A stretch of DNA of 54,675 nucleotides from Flavobacterium sp. Root935 (GCF_001429295.1 NZ_LMJL01000012.1:950599-1005273); one strand, 5' to 3'. Positions 43,831 through 52,876 are shown, numbered from the stretch's first letter. Notes: generated by a model from the letters alone, not told the origin. A program made the numbers and translations.

Positions 43831-45183
43831 ATGAGCACTTTCGAAAAATTTAATCTTCCAAAATCAGTACAAAAAGCTATAGACGATTTAGGGTTTGTTA
43901 CACCAACTCCTATTCAGGAAAAATCTTTTTCAGTGATTACTTCTGGGCGAGATATGATGGGAATTGCACAAACCGGAACTGGTAAAACACTTGCTTATTT
44001 ACTGCCGCTTCTAAAGTTATACAAATTTACCAACACCAATACACCTAAAATTGTAGTTCTTGTTCCAACCAGAGAATTAGTAGTTCAGGTTGTAGAAGAA
44101 GTTGAAAAACTGACTAAATACATGTCGGTTAAAACTTTAGGAATTTACGGAGGCGTAAACATTAACACACAAAAGAAAGCCGTTTACGAAGGTGTCGATA
44201 TTTTAGTGGGAACTCCAGGTCGTACAATGGATTTGGCTCTGGATGCTGTAGTTCGTTTTGACGAAACTCAAAAACTGGTTATTGATGAATTTGACGAAAT
44301 GTTGAATTTAGGTTTCCGCGCGCAATTGACAGCTCTTTTGGCAATGATGAAACCAAAACGTCAAAACATATTATTCTCGGCAACAATGACAGACGAAGTT
44401 GATGCGATTTTAAATGATTATTTTGATTTTCCTGAAGAAGTTACCTTAGCTGCTTCTGGAACTCCGTTAGAAAAAATTACACAGATTACGTATAATGTTC
44501 CAAACTTTAATACCAAAGTAAATCTTTTAAAGCATTTACTAGAGACGGACGAAAGCATGGAACGTATTCTGATTTTCGTTAATAATAAAAAGATTTCGGA
44601 CATGCTTCATACTCGTATTGAAGAAATGTTTGAAGGACAGTTTGGAGTAATTCACTCTAATAAATCGCAGAATTATCGTTTAAGTACAATGGCAGAATTT
44701 CAAGAAGGAAATCTGCGCGGATTAATTACTACCGATATTATGGCGAGAGGTTTGGACATTTCTAATATCTCTCACGTTATAAACTTCGAACTTCCAGAAT
44801 TACCAGAACTTTACATGCACAGAATTGGGCGTACTGGTCGTGCTGATGCAACAGGAACAGCGATCAGTTTTGTTACACCTCGTGAAGAAGAATTTAAAAT
44901 TGAAGCCGAAGTTTTAATGAATCAGGAACTTAAAATTGCAGATTTCCCAGAAGAAGTTGAGATTTCATCTAAATTAATAGAACCTGAAAAAGACAGACAG
45001 CCAATTAAGTTTTTAATGAAAAAACCAAAATTAGACGGCGATGGTGCTTTTCATGAAAAATCGAAAAAGAACAAAAAAGTCAATCTTGGAGGCCCTTCAA
45101 AAACAAAAAAGAAAACACATGGTTCTGTTAACAGAAATATGCTGAAGACTAGAGATAAGAAGAGAAAAGATAAGGATAAATAG
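43831..45183 (+). CDS. DEAD-box RNA helicase (RhlE-like) with a DEFD motif II
   Basis: ATP-dependent RNA helicase of 450 residues. Motif I is AQTGTGKT (46-53), Ia PTREL, Ib GTPGR, motif II DEFD (152-155) in place of DEAD, motif III SAT, V ARGLD, VI HRIGRTGR. A basic Lys-rich tail (about 405-450) probably binds RNA. Proteins of this type act in ribosome assembly and mRNA turnover, often in the cold. The Ala-to-Phe change in motif II keeps the metal-binding Asp and Glu, so activity is still expected. Confidence 0.93.
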   Translation: MSTFEKFNLPKSVQKAIDDLGFVTPTPIQEKSFSVITSGRDMMGIAQTGTGKTLAYLLPLLKLYKFTNTNTPKIVVLVPTRELVVQVVEEVEKLTKYMSVKTLGIYGGVNINTQKKAVYEGVDILVGTPGRTMDLALDAVVRFDETQKLVIDEFDEMLNLGFRAQLTALLAMMKPKRQNILFSATMTDEVDAILNDYFDFPEEVTLAASGTPLEKITQITYNVPNFNTKVNLLKHLLETDESMERILIFVNNKKISDMLHTRIEEMFEGQFGVIHSNKSQNYRLSTMAEFQEGNLRGLITTDIMARGLDISNISHVINFELPELPELYMHRIGRTGRADATGTAISFVTPREEEFKIEAEVLMNQELKIADFPEEVEISSKLIEPEKDRQPIKFLMKKPKLDGDGAFHEKSKKNKKVNLGGPSKTKKKTHGSVNRNMLKTRDKKRKDKDK

Positions 45184-45200
45184 ATTTTCTTAAAAGTTAC

Positions 45201-45330
45201 AAAGGTTCAAAGAGGCAAAGCTTCAGAGGTTTTGCTATTTTTAAATATAAAAAAGGCTCAAAAATAAAGTTTATTTTTGAGCCTTTCTTGCCTTTGAACC
45301 TTTGTCTCTTTGAACCTTTGTTCCTTAAAA
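45201..45330. repeat. AAAGGTTCAAAG inverted arms around a terminator, second locus
   Basis: The left arm AAAGGTTCAAAGAGGCAAAG (45201-45220) and the right inverted arms (about 45290-45330, with AACCTTTG words) flank a terminator hairpin, as at 37340-37480. Confidence 0.7.
45251..45288. terminator. Terminator between DEAD-box gene and convergent lactonase gene
   Basis: AAAGGCTCAAAAATAAA pairs with a complementary arm ending TTTTTGAGCCTTT across a short loop. Confidence 0.82.
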
Positions 45331-45334
45331 AAAG

Positions 45335-46447
45335 CTATATTTTAGTAAAAACCAATCCAACCGGCGAACACAACTCGATTCTTTTTCCGGTGTCTGTGAT
45401 TTTTCCAGTTGTTTTATTTCTTTTAAAAATAATGATATCATTAGTATATTGATGACCAACTAAAAGATAATTTCCTGTTGGGTCAATAGCGAAATCTCTT
45501 GGACCTTTTCCTAAAGTGCTTTGCTGCTCTACCAATTCAATGGCTCCTGTTTTAAGGATTTTATAAACCGAAATAGAGTTTGCGTCTACACGATCAGAAA
45601 CATATAAGAAGTTTCCGTCTGGAGAAATTTTAATTGCCGCTGCGCCTGTTCCGCCAGTAAAACCTTTTGGAAGAATGCTTGTTTCAGCAATTAGTTTTAG
45701 ATTTCCAGTTTTATCATAACTAAAAGTCGTTAAAGTTCCGTCTAATTCCTGAACTAAATACACGAATTTCCCATCTTTACTAAAAGTCAAATGTCTTGGT
45801 CCGCTTCCTGCTTTTACATCGACACTTCCTTTAAGAGTCAGCATTTCGTTTGTAGAATTCGGATTGTATTTATAGATAAAAACTTTATCTAGACCTAAAT
45901 CATTAGACAGAACGAATTTTTTATCTGGTGAAAAAACAACCATATGCACGTGCGCTTTTTCCTGACGCGCTGCGTTTGGTCCTTTTCCTTCATGCTGAAT
46001 TATTTGCTGCACTTCAGTAAGACTTCCATTTGGTTTTTTCTTAAAAACGACAATGTTTCCGCCAGAATAATTGGCAACAATTACATTTTTATCATCATTA
46101 ATTAAATGACATGGATCTGCACCTAAAGAAGCATTTGTATTTAATAACTTTATTTTTCCTGAAGCTGAATTATAACTAAAAGAACTGACAGCACTTTGAG
46201 TTCCGTTTTCGTTTACAGCGTAGATAAATTTATTATCAGCAGAAACCGATAAATAACTTGGACTGATAACATTTTCTGAAGAATTCTTTAATTTTAAACC
46301 GCCGGAAGATGCATCAAATTCATAAACATAAATTCCGTTGCTTTGACAGGTATTTGTGTAAGTTCCAACCAATAAGTTGAATTTATTTTGAGCTTTTACC
46401 GTGGTCAGGGATAAAGCAGAAAATAAAAATAAATATATTTTTTTCAT
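45335..46447 (-). CDS. Secreted lactonase family (6-phosphogluconolactonase-like) beta-propeller
   Basis: The 370-residue protein has a signal peptide (MKKIYLFLFSALSLTTVKAQ) and seven-bladed propeller repeats. Phrases include GTYTNTCQSNGIYVYEFD, DPCHLINDDKNVIVANYSGG, GPRHLTFSKDGKFVYLVQELDGT and GPRDFAIDPTGNYLLVGHQ. These match the PgL/YbhE lactonase family. Because the signal peptide places it outside the cytoplasm, a role in the pentose phosphate pathway is doubtful. The frame extends upstream to 46549, but the signal peptide begins at 46447, so that start is chosen. Confidence 0.87.
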   Translation of the reverse strand: MKKIYLFLFSALSLTTVKAQNKFNLLVGTYTNTCQSNGIYVYEFDASSGGLKLKNSSENVISPSYLSVSADNKFIYAVNENGTQSAVSSFSYNSASGKIKLLNTNASLGADPCHLINDDKNVIVANYSGGNIVVFKKKPNGSLTEVQQIIQHEGKGPNAARQEKAHVHMVVFSPDKKFVLSNDLGLDKVFIYKYNPNSTNEMLTLKGSVDVKAGSGPRHLTFSKDGKFVYLVQELDGTLTTFSYDKTGNLKLIAETSILPKGFTGGTGAAAIKISPDGNFLYVSDRVDANSISVYKILKTGAIELVEQQSTLGKGPRDFAIDPTGNYLLVGHQYTNDIIIFKRNKTTGKITDTGKRIELCSPVGLVFTKI

Positions 46448-46614
46448 AGTTTGTTTTTTTGAATCAGCTAAAATAAGGAATAAAAATCGTTTTGAAATAG
46501 TTTCTTTGTTACAAAAGAAATGGCAAAAGTTACATTTTTCGAACTCCATAAAGTTTATCCAGCAATAGTTAATCTCTTACATAAACTTATAGGGTTTAAA
46601 TAATTTTTAATTCG

Positions 46615-46622
46615 TATTTTTG
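46615..46622 (+). promoter_or_regulatory. -7 element TATTTTTG of the BatA-like gene
   Basis: A match to TAnnTTTG lies 51 bases before the ATG at 46673. No -33 TTG at ideal spacing. Confidence 0.45.
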
Positions 46623-46672
46623 ACCAGCATCTTCGCGAAAAACAAAACGTAGTGAAGTAAATCGAAGCCAGA

Positions 46673-48601
46673 ATGCATTTTAAACATCCCGAAATTCTAT
46701 ACTTTCTGTTTTTATTGATCGTTCCAATTTTGGTTCACTTATTTCAATTAAGACGTTTTAAAACCTCTTTTTTTACCAATGTTCGATTCTTAAAAGAACT
46801 TGCAATTCAGACACGTAAAAGTTCTAAAATTAAAAAGCGACTTTTATTGGCTACGCGCTTATTACTGCTGACTTTCATAATTTTAGCTTTTGCACAGCCT
46901 TTTTTTCAGGCAGTCGACAGCAAAAATGCTTCAAACGAAATGTATATTGTTTTAGACAATTCGTTTAGTATGCAGGCAAAAGGCAAAAAAGGCGAATTGT
47001 TAAAAAGAGCTGTTCAGGAATTGCTTGAAAACACTCCAGAAAACACTCCATTTTCTTTATTAACTAACACCGAAAATTTCTGGAATACCGATATTAAATC
47101 TGCTAAAAGTGCTTTACAAAACCTAAAATACAGTGCTGCGCATTTTGACCTTTCGGCAATAACTGCAAAAATTAAAGCACACAAATCTGCACATAAAAAA
47201 GACATTGTAATCATTACAGATGCTGTAGGTTTAAAAGAAAAAGATGTTGCAACTGTAAATTTTGAAGAAAAACCATATTTCATAGTTCCAGAAGCAGAAC
47301 AAAAAAATAACGTTTCGATCGACAGCGTTTACATTAATCAAACTTTAGAGAATTTCTATGAAATCGGAATTAATTTATCAGCTTACGGCGAAGATTTTAA
47401 ACCAGTTTCGACTGCTTTATACAATCAAAATAAATTGATTGCCAAAACGATTATCAATTTTGACACTAAGAAAAAGAAAATCAATTTTACGATTCCAAAA
47501 GAAGCTTTTCACGGATATGTAACGATCGAAGATAACGGCTTAACGTATGATAACAAATTGTTTTTCAGCATTTCTAAAAACAAAAAAACAAACGTTATCA
47601 GTATCGGCGAACCTGAAAAAAGTAATTTCTTATCTAGAATTTATACTCCAGGCGAATTCAATTACCACAATTATTCGATTAGTTCTTTAGATTACAATAG
47701 TTTAGAAAAACAAAATACGATTATTTTAAACGAATTGAATGAAATTCCGCAGGCTTTGCAGACTACTTTAAAAGCTTTTGTTTCTAAAGGCGGTAATTTG
47801 GTTGTAATTCCTTCTGAGAAGAGTTCAATTGCTAATTTAAATACTTTGCTGAGTAATTTTGGAAAAGTTCAATTCGGTAATTTAGAAAACAACAGTAAAT
47901 TAATCACTAAAATTAATTTTGATCATCCGTTATTTTCAGGAGTTTTTGAGAATAAAATAACGAATTTTCAATATCCAAAAGTAAATAGTGCATTTGCCGT
48001 TTCAAGTTCATATCCTGCTGTCCTTTCCTTTGAAGATCAGACACCTTTTGTAACTTCTGTTCAAAATCAGGTTTCTGGAATAACGGTTTTTACAGCACCA
48101 ATAAATAGTACAAATTCAAATTTTCAGCAATCACCTTTAATTGTTCCGTTATTTTATAAAATCGCTCAGAACAATCAAAAAACTGGAGTTAACGCATTAA
48201 CAATCGGAAATAATAAACCTTATTTTGTGGATATTTTATTAACTAAAGACGCTATTTTGGAAGTAAAAGGAAATGATGATTCTTTTATTCCGATTCAGCA
48301 GATATTGAACAATAAAGTAAAATTAACCTTTAATGATTTTCCTGAAACTGCTGGTAATTACGGTGTTTTCGATAAAAAAGAATGGGTTGAAAATATTAGT
48401 TTTAATTACAAACGAACGGAAAGCGATTTGAGTCAGGTAAACACAAATGTAGTTTCTGACTTTAAAACCGCCGATACCATTTCGACCATTTTTAATACCT
48501 TACAAACTGAACGAACTGACAGCCAAATTTGGAAATGGTTTGTTATCTTTGCACTGTTATTTTTAGCACTAGAAATGGCAATTATAAAATTTGTAAAATA
48601 G
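46673..48601 (+). CDS. BatA-domain/VWA membrane protein
   Basis: The 642-residue membrane protein has two N-terminal helices (about 8-25 and 56-76), typical of the BatA aerotolerance N-terminal region, with FKHPEILYFLFLLIVPILVHLFQLRRFK. A von Willebrand A-type domain follows, with MIDAS residues DNSFS (95-99). A large extracytoplasmic region leads to a C-terminal helix (about 620-640). Unlike BatA/BatB proper, no MoxR ATPase or other bat genes are adjacent. Its role is likely envelope-related but unproven. The pseudo-dihydroorotase gene follows within 70 bases and may share the transcript. Confidence 0.83.
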   Translation: MHFKHPEILYFLFLLIVPILVHLFQLRRFKTSFFTNVRFLKELAIQTRKSSKIKKRLLLATRLLLLTFIILAFAQPFFQAVDSKNASNEMYIVLDNSFSMQAKGKKGELLKRAVQELLENTPENTPFSLLTNTENFWNTDIKSAKSALQNLKYSAAHFDLSAITAKIKAHKSAHKKDIVIITDAVGLKEKDVATVNFEEKPYFIVPEAEQKNNVSIDSVYINQTLENFYEIGINLSAYGEDFKPVSTALYNQNKLIAKTIINFDTKKKKINFTIPKEAFHGYVTIEDNGLTYDNKLFFSISKNKKTNVISIGEPEKSNFLSRIYTPGEFNYHNYSISSLDYNSLEKQNTIILNELNEIPQALQTTLKAFVSKGGNLVVIPSEKSSIANLNTLLSNFGKVQFGNLENNSKLITKINFDHPLFSGVFENKITNFQYPKVNSAFAVSSSYPAVLSFEDQTPFVTSVQNQVSGITVFTAPINSTNSNFQQSPLIVPLFYKIAQNNQKTGVNALTIGNNKPYFVDILLTKDAILEVKGNDDSFIPIQQILNNKVKLTFNDFPETAGNYGVFDKKEWVENISFNYKRTESDLSQVNTNVVSDFKTADTISTIFNTLQTERTDSQIWKWFVIFALLFLALEMAIIKFVK

Positions 48602-48671
48602 AATTCGAGTTTGTTTTAAAGGCATTCAACTTTTTACAAAAATCATCTTACGACAAAAAAATATCTACAAT

Positions 48672-49922
48672 ATGAAAATAATCATCAAAAGCGCCAAAAT
48701 TATCGACTCAAAAAGTCCGTTTCACAATCAGACCGTTGATCTTTTAATTGCAGATGGTTTAATAGAAAAAATAGGCGTTTCACTTCCAAACGATGATGCA
48801 GAAATTGTACGTTTCGATGACCTTCACGTTTCGCAGGGCTGGTTTGACAGCAGTGTTTCACTAGGAGAACCAGGTTACGAAGACAGAGAAACCATTGCAA
48901 ACGGTTTAAATGTTGCCGCAAAAAGCGGTTTTACCGCAATTGCACTTCAGCCTAACTCTTTACCAGTTATTGACAATCAGTCTCAGGTCAGCTTTGTGAA
49001 AAATAAAGCAAATGGTTTTGCAACAGAAATTTTCCCAATTGGAGCATTAACTAAAGCAAGTGAAGGAAAAGATATGGCAGAACTTTTCGATATGAAAAAT
49101 GCCGGCGCTATTGCTTTTGGAGATTACAACAAAAGTATTGACAATGCTAATATCTTAAAAATCGCTTTACAATATGTACAAGATTTTGATGGTTTGGTAA
49201 TTGCTTACTCGCAAGATCCTAATATTAAAGGAAATGGTGTTGCGAATGAAGGAATTGTTTCTACAAGATTAGGTTTAAAAGGAATTCCAAACTTAGCCGA
49301 AGAACTGCAGATTTCAAGAAACTTGTTTTTATTAGAATATACTGGCGGAAAACTTCATATTCCTACTATTTCTACAGCAAAATCGGTTGAATTGATTAGA
49401 GAAGCTAAAGCTAAAGGACTAAACGTAACTTGCAGCGCATCTGTACATCACTTGGTTTTAACAGATGAAAAACTAGACGGATTTGATACTCGCTTTAAAG
49501 TTACGCCTCCTTTAAGAACTGAAGTGGACAGACAAGCTTTATTAAACGGAATTGCTGACGGAACTATCGATACAATAACATCAGACCATAACCCGATCGA
49601 TATTGAATTCAAAAAAATGGAATTTGATACAGCTAAAAACGGAACTATTGGTTTAGAAAGCGCTTTTGGAGCTTTATTAACGGTTTTACCATTAGAAACT
49701 GTTATTGCAAAATTGACTTCTGGAAGAACGCTTTTTGGTCTTGAAAACAATACAATCGAAGAAGGTGCAAAAGCAAATTTCACCTTATTTACTCCAGAAG
49801 GAAAATCAATATTTACAAAAGAAAACATTCTTTCAAAATCTAAAAATTCTGCTTTTCTAGGAACAGAAATTAAAGGCTCTGTTTACGGAATTTTAAATCA
49901 AAATCAACTTGTTACAAAATAA
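48672..49922 (+). CDS. Dihydroorotase homologue lacking metal ligands (probably non-catalytic)
   Basis: The 416-residue amidohydrolase-fold protein aligns with type I dihydroorotase by its landmarks. These are GEPGYEDRETI (65-75), TCSASVHHLVLTDEK (253-267), VTPPLR (277-282) and TSDHNP (303-308). Key metal ligands are missing. The usual HxH before REPG is S61-V-S63. The histidine of the HxED-type segment is replaced (IAYSQD, 177-182), and that of the HxxHxST segment by T232 (HIPTIST). D305 is kept. This matches the pattern of non-catalytic PyrC-like proteins such as Pseudomonas PyrC', which assist aspartate transcarbamoylase. That role is an inference here. A true pyrC should exist elsewhere. 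A small membrane protein follows four bases later. Confidence 0.82.
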   Translation: MKIIIKSAKIIDSKSPFHNQTVDLLIADGLIEKIGVSLPNDDAEIVRFDDLHVSQGWFDSSVSLGEPGYEDRETIANGLNVAAKSGFTAIALQPNSLPVIDNQSQVSFVKNKANGFATEIFPIGALTKASEGKDMAELFDMKNAGAIAFGDYNKSIDNANILKIALQYVQDFDGLVIAYSQDPNIKGNGVANEGIVSTRLGLKGIPNLAEELQISRNLFLLEYTGGKLHIPTISTAKSVELIREAKAKGLNVTCSASVHHLVLTDEKLDGFDTRFKVTPPLRTEVDRQALLNGIADGTIDTITSDHNPIDIEFKKMEFDTAKNGTIGLESAFGALLTVLPLETVIAKLTSGRTLFGLENNTIEEGAKANFTLFTPEGKSIFTKENILSKSKNSAFLGTEIKGSVYGILNQNQLVTK

Positions 49923-49926
49923 TAAC

Positions 49927-50253
49927 ATGAATAATTCAGTCGAAGAAGGAAAATCAATTGCCATTACCAGTTACATTCTAATTATTGGTGTTTTGATCGC
50001 CATGAGTATGAATTCTGAAAACAAAAATAGTTTTGCTTCTTTTCATATCCGTCAGGCTTTAGGATTGTCTTTAACCTTTATTTCATTGGGCGCAATAATC
50101 AGCAATTTCGACAGCTTTTTTATTACTTTCCCAATGTGGATTTGTATTTCAATTCTATGGACTTTTGGTATTTTTACTGCCATTCAGGGACAAACAAAAC
50201 CAATTCCGTTAGTTGGGGAATTATTTCAAAAATGGTTTAAAAAGATTGGCTAA
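49927..50253 (+). CDS. Small DUF4870-like membrane protein
   Basis: The 108-residue protein has three or four hydrophobic helices. It has the FHIRQALGLSLT phrase typical of the DUF4870 family, sometimes labelled import component. The ATG lies four bases after the dihydroorotase-like stop, so the two are probably one transcription unit. An in-frame TTG further upstream (49909) lies inside the preceding gene and is not needed. Function is unknown. Confidence 0.78.
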   Translation: MNNSVEEGKSIAITSYILIIGVLIAMSMNSENKNSFASFHIRQALGLSLTFISLGAIISNFDSFFITFPMWICISILWTFGIFTAIQGQTKPIPLVGELFQKWFKKIG

Positions 50254-50273
50254 TTTTTTAAATTTCAATTAAA

Positions 50274-50322
50274 AAATTCCAAATTCCAAATTCGGAAAAT
50301 TCACAATTCACAATTCACAATT
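50274..50322. repeat. Two 7-base-period tandem arrays
   Basis: ATTCCAA units (about 50274-50293) and TTCACAA units (about 50300-50322) occur in direct repeat with a 7-base period, just upstream of the hydrolase start. Confidence 0.7.
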
Positions 50323-50327
50323 AAAAT

Positions 50328-50972
50328 ATGAATCTATCTTTAGAATATAAAATACAAGAACCAAAAGTAATTTTAGATAAAAATCCGTTATTGCTTTTAT
50401 TGCACGGATACGGAAGTAATGAAGCTGATTTATTTTCATTCGCTTCTGAACTTCCAGACAACTATTACATAATTTCTGCCAGAGCGCCTTACGATTTACA
50501 ATATGGAGCATACGCTTGGTACGCAATTAATTTTGATGCCGATCAGAATAAATTTTCAGATAACGAACAAGCTAAAACTTCAAGAGATTTAATAGCCAAA
50601 TTTATTGACGAATTAGTTGCAAATTACCCAATTGACGCTAACAACGTAACTTTAATTGGATTTAGCCAAGGTTCAATTTTGAGTTATGCAACAGCACTTT
50701 CTTATCCTGAAAAAATTCAGAGAGTGGTTGCAATGAGTGGTTATTTTAACGAAGAAATCATCAAAGAAGGTTTTAAAAATAACGATTTTAAAAACCTTAA
50801 AATATTCGCCTCTCACGGAACTGTAGATCAGGTTATTCCGACTGAATGGGCTAGAAAAACTCCAGCAATTTTAGAAAAACTAAATATCCCAGTTACTTAT
50901 AAAGAATATCCTGTTGGTCACGGAGTTGCTCCACAGAATTTCTTTGATTTTAAGAATTGGCTGGGTTTGTAG
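50328..50972 (+). CDS. Alpha/beta hydrolase, phospholipase/carboxylesterase (YpfH-like)
   Basis: Cytoplasmic esterase of 214 residues. HGYGSNE (26-32) forms the oxyanion region. The triad is S113 in GFSQGS, D167 in GTVDQVIP and H198 in VGHGVAP. The size and motifs match the phospholipase/carboxylesterase family, whose members cleave short acyl or thioester substrates. It is convergent with a lipoprotein gene and ends at a strong inverted repeat. Confidence 0.9.
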   Translation: MNLSLEYKIQEPKVILDKNPLLLLLHGYGSNEADLFSFASELPDNYYIISARAPYDLQYGAYAWYAINFDADQNKFSDNEQAKTSRDLIAKFIDELVANYPIDANNVTLIGFSQGSILSYATALSYPEKIQRVVAMSGYFNEEIIKEGFKNNDFKNLKIFASHGTVDQVIPTEWARKTPAILEKLNIPVTYKEYPVGHGVAPQNFFDFKNWLGL

Positions 50973-50976
50973 TTTT

Positions 50977-51032
50977 CAGTTTTCAGTCGCAGTTTACAGT
51001 TTGTTAAGATTGAAAACTGCGACTGAAAACTG
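50977..51032. terminator. Perfect 19-bp inverted repeat between convergent genes
   Basis: CAGTTTTCAGTCGCAGTTT (50977-50995) and its exact complement (51014-51032) surround 18 bases. It can act as a bidirectional terminator. It also resembles a repeat family I associate with flavobacteria. Confidence 0.7.
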
Positions 51033-51044
51033 TAAACTTTATTC

Positions 51045-51461
51045 TCATGTATAAAAAATCTTTCCGTTTTTCTTCAAAACATAACCTTTCCAAGGAATTA
51101 ACTGCCAATCGCCGTTAACCCAAGAATCGCCTTCAGATTTTCTTTCTAAAATGATGGATTCTTTTTGAGTGTCCAGAAAAAGTTCAGCTTTGTTTCCATC
51201 GAAAATTACGTATGATGCAGTAGTGTATGTTTTACCATCATCATAATGTGACAGTTTTGTTCCTTCAAAAATTCGGATACATTCTTTTTTAAGAGTTGAC
51301 CAAGTATATCCAGCAGAAGCTTTACAACCGTGAGAATCGGCATCTGCTCCCACAACAGTCTCTTTCACCGGCTCTTTTGGAGTATTTACATTTTCCTGAG
51401 AAACTTTTTTGGCGCAGGAAAACGCGCTCGCCATAATCAAAAACAAAAACATCTTTTTCAT
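51045..51461 (-). CDS. Small lipoprotein of unknown function
   Basis: The 138-residue protein has a lipoprotein signal (lipobox AFSC, Cys16). A linker rich in K, E, P and V (about 18-40) is followed by a compact domain with GCKASAGYTWSTLKKECIRIFEG (two Cys) and WQLIPWKGYVLKKNGKIFY. No known family is recognised. It is the last gene of a likely minus-strand operon with the 167-residue protein and the MBL hydrolase, 44 bases downstream of the former. Confidence 0.72.
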   Translation of the reverse strand: MKKMFLFLIMASAFSCAKKVSQENVNTPKEPVKETVVGADADSHGCKASAGYTWSTLKKECIRIFEGTKLSHYDDGKTYTTASYVIFDGNKAELFLDTQKESIILERKSEGDSWVNGDWQLIPWKGYVLKKNGKIFYT

Positions 51462-51505
51462 AATCCTATTGATTTAAAGGTCAAAAAAAATAGGATTATA
51501 AAATA

Positions 51506-52009
51506 CTATTTTTGATATAACCAAGTTTGATTTACTTCAAAAGTAATATTATCATCGTTATCAACAAAATATTTTAACAAGACTTCTCCCCATAATTCGC
51601 CATTACTGTAATCAGCAATTATCCAACGGTGGTTTAAAATTTTAACTTTGTTGATGATAAATTTATTTGGACCAATCTGATCTTGACCTGTATACGGATT
51701 CCCTTTTGGATTTGCATTGAAATCTAATAGTTTCTCCGTAACAACTGGAATCAGTTTTTCATACAAAATTACTTTTCCGCCAGAAGCACTGTTGTCAAAG
51801 TAGTTTTGAGCATTTTCGTTATGTTCTAAAGAAAAATAATCAGCTTCGGCCAATTTTGTTTTTACTAGATTGATGCTGTCTCTTAGTTTCTTAGTTGTTT
51901 TATCGTATCTATTTTCCGCAAATTTTACTTCACTATTGTAAAAAGCATAAGTAAAGACATTCATTAAAACGGCTAAAATCAGAAGATAAAGCATTAAGGA
52001 TTTTTTCAT
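51506..52009 (-). CDS. Membrane-anchored protein of unknown function
   Basis: The 167-residue protein has one N-terminal helix (about 5-22), then a charged, partly coiled region (about 30-60) and a C-terminal beta-rich part ending VNQTWLYQK. It is probably anchored in the inner membrane facing the periplasm. It begins 12 bases after the MBL hydrolase stop, so it is probably co-transcribed. No named family is recognised. Confidence 0.72.
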   Translation of the reverse strand: MKKSLMLYLLILAVLMNVFTYAFYNSEVKFAENRYDKTTKKLRDSINLVKTKLAEADYFSLEHNENAQNYFDNSASGGKVILYEKLIPVVTEKLLDFNANPKGNPYTGQDQIGPNKFIINKVKILNHRWIIADYSNGELWGEVLLKYFVDNDDNITFEVNQTWLYQK

Positions 52010-52021
52010 TTTGTGGTATAA

Positions 52022-52786
52022 TTAAATTGTAATTTCTAAATTGTCGTAAGCCAGAAAAACATTTTCAGGAAGTTTCTTTTGAACTTCTTCATGAAAACCT
52101 AAAACGTGGCTAATATGCGTTAAATAAGCTTTTTCGGGTTTAACGAGATTAATAAAATCTAGTGCTTCCTGCAAGTTAAAATGCGTATCATGAGGTTCAA
52201 CTCTTAAAGCATTTACAACCAATACTTTCAAGCCTTTCAGTTTATCAATTTCAGCTTGTTCGATTGTTTTTACATCTGTTAAATATGCAAAATCATCTAC
52301 TCTGTATCCAAAAACCTGCAAATCGCCATGCATAGCATTTATTGGCATCGCCATTTTATCTCCAATTGCAAAAGGCGCATTATTTTGCACTTCGATTGTT
52401 TTAACGCTTGGAGCTCCAGGATATTTGTTTACTGTTTCGAAAACATAATCGAAACGACGTCTTAGATTATCTAAAACGCGTTGATGAGCATAAATAGGAA
52501 TTTCTCCCTGCCTAAAATTAAACGGACGTATATCGTCTAAACCAGCAGTGTGGTCTGCGTGCTCGTGAGTAAATAGAATTGCGTCGAGTTTTCTACAGCC
52601 GCAGGAAAGCATTTGCTGTCTAAAATCTGGTCCGCAATCGATGACATAAGAATGCTCGCCCCATGTAATCCAGATGGATACACGAAGCCTTTTATCCTTA
52701 GCATCAGTGCTTTTACAAACTGGATGATCGATCCCGATAATCGGAATGCCTTGAGAAGTACCTGTACCTAAAAAATAAACCTTCAA
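52022..52786 (-). CDS. MBL-fold metallo-hydrolase (PhnP-like)
   Basis: Cytoplasmic metallo-beta-lactamase-fold hydrolase of 254 residues. The metal motif is HEHADH (74-79) following FT, with GTGTSQGIP (7-15) at the start and LTHISHVLG near the C-terminus. The layout matches PhnP-type phosphodiesterases, which act on cyclic phosphates, but many Bacteroidetes homologues have no phosphonate genes around them. A TATTTTTG -7 element on the minus strand (52805-52812) lies 19 bases before the ATG. It heads the operon with two envelope proteins. Confidence 0.86.
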   Translation of the reverse strand: MKVYFLGTGTSQGIPIIGIDHPVCKSTDAKDKRLRVSIWITWGEHSYVIDCGPDFRQQMLSCGCRKLDAILFTHEHADHTAGLDDIRPFNFRQGEIPIYAHQRVLDNLRRRFDYVFETVNKYPGAPSVKTIEVQNNAPFAIGDKMAMPINAMHGDLQVFGYRVDDFAYLTDVKTIEQAEIDKLKGLKVLVVNALRVEPHDTHFNLQEALDFINLVKPEKAYLTHISHVLGFHEEVQKKLPENVFLAYDNLEITI

Positions 52787-52804
52787 TTGAACTTAATTTT
52801 TTTA

Positions 52805-52854
52805 CAAAAATAGGATTATTTCTCTTTCATTAGAAGCCTAATTTACTAACTTTG
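52805..52854. promoter_or_regulatory. Divergent -7 elements of the MBL hydrolase and the 52877 gene
   Basis: TATTTTTG on the minus strand (52805-52812) serves the MBL gene. TAACTTTG on the plus strand (52847-52854) serves the gene at 52877. Neither has a clear -33 TTG at ideal spacing. Confidence 0.5.
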
Positions 52855-52876
52855 TAACAAATCTATTTAAAACAAA

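Noticed and set aside
50274..50322. CRISPR-like array
   Set aside because: The units are 7 bases with no unique spacers, and no cas genes are present.
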